Shown piece by piece: positions 59,701 to 64,000 of a stretch of DNA of 64,000 bases. Location: positions 34,016,366 through 34,080,365 of the forward strand of contig OZ026833.1 in the NCBI GenBank assembly GCA_964023205.1, written 5' to 3'. How positions within the stretch are numbered: the stretch's first letter is position 1; the number at the start of each line of letters is the position of its first letter. The DNA is from Lutraria lutraria. Taxonomy: Eukaryota > Mollusca > Bivalvia > Venerida > Mactridae. The notes below the pieces were generated by a model. The model saw only the letters and a list, made by a program, of their open reading frames with translations. It was not told where the DNA came from and did no database searches. The translations under genes and the position numbers were made by a program.

Positions 59701-62582
59701 TTCTGTAACAGGTACGTACAAACATCACAATGTTAAATGCAACCGCTACACATATGTTTTAATGTTGTTACATTGTTGACAATCTACGAATACATGCATG
59801 AGTTTCTGAACATTCTGTGTATATTGCAACAACCAAAAACATTTTTTCATTCAGCACCAGCACAACGTACGTCACTATACAGTCTTTCATGTTCATTACC
59901 GTATAAAATCATATGACCCATGAGTATGATCTACTATAACGTAGCAGTACATGATACTTTTATAATGATTCTACGATAAAAGGTTTTGAACATGAGCAAA
60001 ATATTTTGCGTCAATTTGATGGAATTGAATAAAAACTTAATTAAAATCACTTTGGTTTCAAGAGTACATCGTGTTGTACATAACTATGATTAATTATACG
60101 TGTACTATTATTAAACATTTTGATCAAAGGAATGCCATGAATTCTTACATAAGATTTAAAGAGAGGTTGACATCTCAGATATACTAGTACAAAATACAAT
60201 TAGAAACAAACAATCAATGTAAACGTAGCCACTGTATTTTTATGTTGTTGCACAGATCAAAATGCGAAAATATTTTGAAGTACATAAGAATGACACTGAA
60301 AATATAGATAGGTCTATGATTCATTGCAATAAACTTTGTGTATTTCTTATGTTTTCTAATACCTAATTTGGATTTTGTAGCTTACACTATCGTCCATTTA
60401 AAATGCCTAAATACTGAGTTATGATTGTTTCATTGCTAGTTTGTACTGGTTTTCGTTATAGAATTGACCGTATTTGAAATATGTGTAATTGCGTGTCATT
60501 ACCGTTTTCATTAAAACAAAAAATAGAGTCCTCACAACTGTAAGTTCAAATCTAACCCGGAACCAGAGAAACCACTCTTGAGGAAGATGACTTACGGAAG
60601 ATAGGTAGTTATACCCAGGCATAATCTAGAAAGGTCTTCAAATGACCCTGACTGTTCATGCAACTTTAATCTTCAGACTGAGACAAAAACGAGTTACCCT
60701 TGTCGCATTTTTCGCCCGAATATCCAGGTTCGCAACCATTTTTACAAACACCATTCGTATTGTTGCACTTTCCATCCTTACAGTGTTCACTACATTTCAT
60801 GGAGCAATTAAATCCATACCAATCATCTTGGCATTCTGTAAATATATATTTGGTACGATCACATCATTACACTAATAATTTACGTGTATTATACGATTGT
60901 ACGCAAATTATATGATGTATCACACGATATACCTAGTCAATTCAGAAATATATTAAGTCAAGAAAATGAGCGTTATGTTATTTTCATTCTGCTGAGAATT
61001 TGATCCATAGTTTAAATTTTTCGACAGAATTTTCAAGTTCAAAACTTTATGTAACTTTATTACTTTCTTGCAAAACATAAATGCTACATAGAGTGAGTTT
61101 ATTCATACAAATATTTGTTTTACCTGTTAAACACTTTTTATAATAACTGTAGAATCCATCTTGACAACCACCAGCACAATCTCCTGATACAACATCACAA
61201 TGACCCGTTCTACAAGCACCACAATATGACAGGCAACTTGGTCCCCATTTCGTTTCATCACATTCTAGATAAGGAGAATAACATACAAAGTATAGATCAA
61301 CAATGAAGGCTATAAATGCTTAAAAGGACACATAAACACAAGACCATACAATGGACAAAATACAAAAAACACGGGTTAAATGTTTTTTTGTTCAGAGGGT
61401 CTGGAATGACTGCTGCTAGGGAAGATGATATTTTGTTTTTTATATATCTTTCTTGTTTTTTGTTTGTTTGAATTATTTTCTTTAGTAATGTAACAGTAAT
61501 GTGATTTTGTTAACACTCCATGAATATGAAATTAAAGCTAAAGTTCAAATTGCAACATACTTCGACATTTTGACAAACGATATGGATATACAATGTACAT
61601 GTATTGTACAAAGACAAAGCCCGTCCGATTGCCACAATATATGGTGGCTGATTTCTGCCATTTCATATCTTCGTGTGTTCGCCTCCAAAAGTCGAAGCAC
61701 GACTACACAAACACACGATAAATTGCTCATTTATCGTGTCTTCGCCTTCGACCTTAGATGGCAAATACACGAACACACGAACTATTGAAGGCGAAATAAC
61801 AATATTTTGATAGGCGAACTAACGAAATCTTCTCTTGTAGAGTTTCGTATCGGCGGGTATGAAATCTTCGTATCGGAGCCCTATGTTTGTCGTGTGTTCG
61901 TGTCGTCGCCTCGAAATTGGCCAATTTTCGTATCATCGTGCAGTCGTGCATCGCCCCGAAGGACGAAGACACGAACACACGATAATGTGCAATGTTTCGT
62001 GTCGTCGTGTCTTCGCCTACCGGTAGACATGCGAAGAACAATTACACATAGCATTGATGGACCAGATTAATGGTTCTGCGCATGTCTACCGGAAGGCGCA
62101 GACACGACGACACGAAACATTACAAATTATCGCGTGTTCGTGTCTTCGTCCTTCGGGGCGGAGCACGACGACACGAAGACACGATAATTAGACTATTGTC
62201 GTGTCTTCGCCTAGACAGGCGAAACACACGACAAATACAGAATTCTGCAATATAATTATTTTCAATTTTTATTAAAACTGTGAAGTCTGCAATGTATACT
62301 TAAATACAACAAATAGTACTATTTTTCAAGACGGATGAGGGGCGTCACTTTTTAGTTAAAACAAAATGATGTATGTATATATCCAAAAACAACATAAAGC
62401 AAACTACCCATCATTAAATAACTGACTGCATATACCTATATTGCATGTTCCATTTATTCCAGTCCATCTACCTTGACAACCAGAAGTACATACACCACTG
62501 ATCCTCTGTTCAATGTCCTCGATGGATGAACTACAGTAACAGTTCTCTGAACAGTCATACCCACATCTGTTTTCCGGGCATT
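40047..62582 (-). CDS. Receptor-type protein tyrosine phosphatase with EGF-like repeats (5' end outside window)
   Basis: Cell-surface phosphatase: extracellular EGF-like modules, one membrane span, then two tandem cytoplasmic PTP domains. Thirty exons were resolved and they join without a frame break, giving about 1,210 residues to a TAA at 40047-40049. The order is EGF exons 62436-62582 to 53691-53834, membrane exon 52534-52651, juxtamembrane exons 51592-51668 and 51225-51314, D1 exons 50827-50993 to 45303-45452, and D2 exons 44653-44782 to 40047-40118. D1 has the WPD motif and [10 protein letters not shown] loop of an active enzyme; D2 looks inactive. The EGF exons are all phase 1-1, so modules can be gained or lost without frameshift. 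The acceptor at 42372 is the least certain junction. No signal peptide is visible, so earlier exons lie beyond 64,000. Bivalve genomes carry many such EGF-RPTPs, so I give no vertebrate symbol. Confidence 0.93.
42751..43031. mobile_element. MITE with GGGCCGG ends, in an intron of the receptor phosphatase
   Basis: A 281-bp element bounded by GGGCCGGTATTCAATAAAC and its reverse complement GTTTATTGAATTCCGGCCC. Further inverted CTTAAG/TTTAACTTAAG segments lie inside the ends. It sits between D2 exons 43225-43356 and 42235-42372. Confidence 0.85.
44745..45110. repeat. Tandem duplication of about 185 bp covering part of a D2 exon
   Basis: 44745-44925 and 44932-45110 are direct copies with scattered differences (shared: GTTATGTGTAACGAACACTT, CATTGACTTTACAAG, CTGGAAACATTATAAAAG). 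The first copy includes the 5' part of exon 44653-44782 and its acceptor. The second holds only that exon fragment and has no donor, so it is a non-functional exon piece. Confidence 0.85.
45303..50993 (-). other. PTP domain D1, predicted catalytically active
   Basis: Nine exons: 50827-50993, 50180-50267, 49598-49674, 49125-49161, 48635-48732, 48245-48370, 47269-47420, 46318-46453 and 45303-45452. Family motifs appear in order: the FENEFQ start, [18 protein letters not shown] (the substrate-recognition loop of the family normally carries NRY...DHSRV), [16 protein letters not shown], the WPD loop TAWPDKDIP, the P-loop [10 protein letters not shown] with catalytic Cys and Arg split across the 47269 and 46318 exons, and a closing Q-loop-like QRVNMVQ. 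Every residue needed for the cysteine-phosphate mechanism is present, so dephosphorylation of phosphotyrosine is expected. Confidence 0.94.
46524..46693 (-). mobile_element. MITE family A, copy 5, in an intron of the receptor phosphatase
   Basis: 170 bp with left end CAGTGCAACCTCTG preceded by TA, and right end GGAGAGGTTGTACTG. It lies 71 bp upstream of the P-loop exon 46318-46453 in gene sense, close to its acceptor. Confidence 0.75.
51225..51668 (-). other. Cytoplasmic juxtamembrane exons of the receptor phosphatase
   Basis: Two short exons, 51592-51668 and 51225-51314, encode a polar, low-complexity linker between membrane and D1. The second is rich in Ser and Arg ([10 protein letters not shown]) and contains NIYEN, a possible phosphotyrosine site. 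Frames are fixed by the flanking exons. The length and composition fit the wedge-proximal linker of RPTPs. I recognise no known domain. Confidence 0.85.
52534..52651 (-). other. Transmembrane exon of the receptor phosphatase
   Basis: The 118-bp exon encodes an acidic juxtamembrane stretch (EDESSVPV), then about 26 hydrophobic Ala, Ile and Val residues, then the stop-transfer cluster RRRK. This fixes the topology: EGF modules outside, phosphatase domains inside. It joins in phase to the last EGF exon (53691-53834) and to the juxtamembrane exon at 51592-51668. Confidence 0.92.
53340..53510 (+). mobile_element. tRNA-headed SINE in an intron of the receptor phosphatase
   Basis: GCCTCCATGGTAGAGTAGC, a roughly 35-bp spacer and GTGAGTTCGAATCC form a tRNA-like head. 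GAGGAAGTTGTCCTGCTAG and GGTAGTTATACC follow, shared with 60530-60650. Confidence 0.65.
55740..57360. repeat. Two tandem copies of an approximately 810-bp EGF exon plus intron unit
   Basis: The intron sequence after 55973 and after 56781 aligns along its length (shared TTTTGCGTTGAAACCAAGGC, ATATTGCTTTCTAAGGAACA, AAACTGGTACGTGATAAT). EGF exons 55842 and 56650 sit at the same place in each copy, 808 bp apart; the next exon, 57473, is 823 bp further on. This is a recent segmental duplication that created EGF modules. Confidence 0.85.
58796..58990 (+). repeat. GTGC-rich direct and inverted repeat region with a TATA-like box
   Basis: Many copies of GTGCGGTC / GTGCAGT / GTGCACT occur in both orientations, including the perfect hairpin GTGCAGTTT-ccaacgt-AAACTGCAC at 58870-58894. 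It ends in ACTATATAAGGCACG near 58960, a good plus-strand TATA box. It lies in an intron, antisense to the receptor gene. It could be a cryptic promoter or a transposon end. Confidence 0.5.
60525..60650 (+). mobile_element. SINE fragment in an intron of the receptor phosphatase
   Basis: GTAAGTTCAAATCTAACCC (B-box), GAGGAAGATGACTTACGGAAG and GGTAGTTATACCCAGG match the SINE at 53340. It ends about 50 bp from EGF exon 60698-60835. Confidence 0.55.
61665..62235. repeat. Large fold-back repeat with 82-bp arms, in an intron of the receptor phosphatase
   Basis: Arms 61952-62033 and 62079-62160 are inverted copies around a 45-bp loop. The innermost arm is TACCGGTAGACATGCG against CGCATGTCTACCGGAAGG. 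Flanking sequence on both sides is built from the same short words, CGTGTCTTCGCC and ACGAACACACGA. It lies between EGF exons 61124-61264 and 62436-62582 and would form a long RNA hairpin in the pre-mRNA. Confidence 0.85.
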
Positions 62583-64000
62583 CTGGAATGACATTAAGGT
62601 GGAACCAAACGATTGAAATAACGTCGTTTTCGACGTCAAAACGGTTATTTTTGCGGTATTTATAGTGCCTATCTCAAAACACCTATCGCTCTGTCAATTT
62701 ATGTGGATATAAAAATTTAATAGCGGAGAATAAAATTACCTGCGCGTAGGTATAAATTTGATGTTCATGATTTAATTATAAGTGCAAGTAAAACGATTTT
62801 AAATGTAAAATTTAATGTTATTTTTGTCTATAATGAGGTTTTATGTGTTATCTACTGTTCTCGTAAATTTTAAGAAAATCTATCGAGCCGTTTTTATTTT
62901 ATCCAATCTTCACCATATAGCGTTACCCTACAAAACGCTCATTCGCCTTCAAAAACGTCGTTTGACACTCGCTATTCTCTCTGTTCCGGGTTGACTTTCG
63001 GTTGGTCCCGGACGAGTGACCTGGCGAAACCCTGTCAAATCAGGAGTACAACCCTAGTGACACTGTAGTCATCCATGGCAGTCCTGAATGGACCTTGTTG
63101 TTCTGGTGCTATCGGGCAATCAGTCTCGTATTTGTTAAAATGTTTAATATAGAATACAACCATGGCTTACCGGGAAAATATTAAGCACTTGCTTAATCCT
63201 TAAAGCTACTGGACAGAACCGAGGTAGATCCGGTGTTGTTCCTGGTTGTAGCATGATATACACAGGGTATTAGTGTTCCGGATTATTGGACTACACGCGC
63301 GATTGACATTTAAAGTCGATATACCGGTTATATGCCACAGAGAGGTCCCGGTGTAACGTTTTCAAGCTCCCCCGTTTCAAGGTACCTCTCGGTAACTTAA
63401 AAACGTTTTCAGATTACCCCGGGTAATAATTTGAAAATTCATAATAAGAGAGAGCTTGCACACGAATAGGAAGATTACAAAATTTTAATACATAAATGCG
63501 TGTACTACAGTTATTTAGCAACCATAAGGTGAATTCGATCCCCATCACAGACGATTTGGATTTTGCATTTGCAAAATAAAGGAAGTTTTCAGGATTATTT
63601 AGGAGTGTAGCGATACTTTTTATTATTCATCTAAGTTGTTTGATATTACTGCATAATACGGTCACACGTTAATTATGAATATTAATGTTAAGTACTTTCC
63701 TCTTGTGTGCGTTTGGGAGATTCTGTGAACCTCTAGTTTTACCAAAAGGGGTCTGAGTTTAATACATGTGCTATGTCCAACTTTAGAAATAACAAATACA
63801 AATGTAATGTGGTTCTAATGACGAAATCATAAAATTATGACGTCATATACTGACAAGTTCATTTCTTCATTATGGAATCCTATGTGCGTTATTGCGCAAA
63901 TACCAATTCAATCTTGAATTATTTTGCCAAAAAATAGATAAAAAAACAAAGGTCAGGTCTTTCATTTTTGTTCATTAATTGAATGAGTGTATACTCTCCA
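62583..64000. other. Intron or upstream region of the receptor phosphatase, no exon seen
   Basis: No further EGF exon, signal peptide exon or promoter was recognised between the last resolved exon and the window edge. A semi-palindrome around 62620-62650 (ACGTCGTTTTCGACGTC) and a GC-richer stretch at 62990-63420 may be repeats. Confidence 0.5.

Larger units (their letters stand above)
53691..62582 (-). other. Ectodomain: array of eleven EGF-like modules, one per exon
   Basis: Exons from 5' to 3': 62436-62582, 61124-61264, 60698-60835, 59571-59702, 57845-57976, 57473-57604, 56650-56781, 55842-55973, 55174-55305, 54228-54356 and 53691-53834. Each starts two bases into a codon and, in most, opens with Glu-Cys. 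Most have about eight cysteines in the spacing of laminin-type or MEGF-type EGF modules (pattern C-x-D-x-x-Y-G-x-x-C). The modules at 59571, 57845, 57473, 56650 and 55842 are all 132 bp and differ by only a few residues; they share the core [15 protein letters not shown] with small changes. The outer modules are diverged. Asn-x-Thr/Ser sites (NGT, NGS) recur, so N-glycosylation is likely. The last exon probably ends at the GTACGT donor after codon ATA; a weaker donor eight bases earlier would also keep the frame. Confidence 0.92.

Overview
The window looks like nuclear DNA of a marine mollusc, most likely a bivalve. It is AT-rich and its genes are cut into short spliced exons with GT-AG introns. 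Much of the rest is short non-autonomous repeats: tRNA-headed SINEs, MITE-like inverted-repeat elements and tandem-monomer dispersed repeats of the kind common in bivalve genomes. A receptor tyrosine phosphatase carrying an array of EGF-like modules also fits a bivalve. The species cannot be named from the sequence alone. Two genes are firmly supported, both on the minus strand. | 1-25.7 kb is intergenic. I see no confident gene here, only one orphan exon-like frame ending at 3377. The rest is repeats: inverted-repeat elements at 2.3 kb and 9.0 kb, a 35-bp minisatellite at 18.4-18.9 kb, copies of two TA-flanked MITE families, several SINEs, a 70-bp palindrome-ended element at three sites, and a 1.9-kb block of tandem-monomer repeats at 20.4-22.3 kb. 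| 25,702-33,376 holds a complete seven-exon gene for ribose-phosphate pyrophosphokinase (PRPP synthetase). It joins in frame to exactly 318 codons, the length of animal PRPS1/2. Its introns contain two further tandem-monomer repeats with hairpin ends. | 33.4-40.0 kb is intergenic. It contains repeat fragments, a CpG-containing patch with an E2F-like site at 37.02 kb, and a hairpin-bearing retroposon-like segment at 35.3-35.7 kb. | 40,047-62,582, and on beyond the window, is a receptor-type protein tyrosine phosphatase. I resolved 30 exons that join in one frame: eleven EGF-like modules (one exon each), a transmembrane exon, two juxtamembrane exons, a catalytic PTP domain D1 with an intact WPD motif and [10 protein letters not shown] loop, and a degenerate D2 that keeps the Cys and Arg of the loop but lacks its His and the WPD motif. 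Five of the EGF exons are near-copies, each 132 bp long, that spread by recent tandem duplication together with their introns. The signal peptide and first exons lie upstream, past 64,000. | The two genes have no obvious shared pathway: one is a cytosolic nucleotide-synthesis enzyme, the other a cell-surface signalling receptor. No functional RNA genes, CRISPR arrays, viral genes or toxin genes were recognised.
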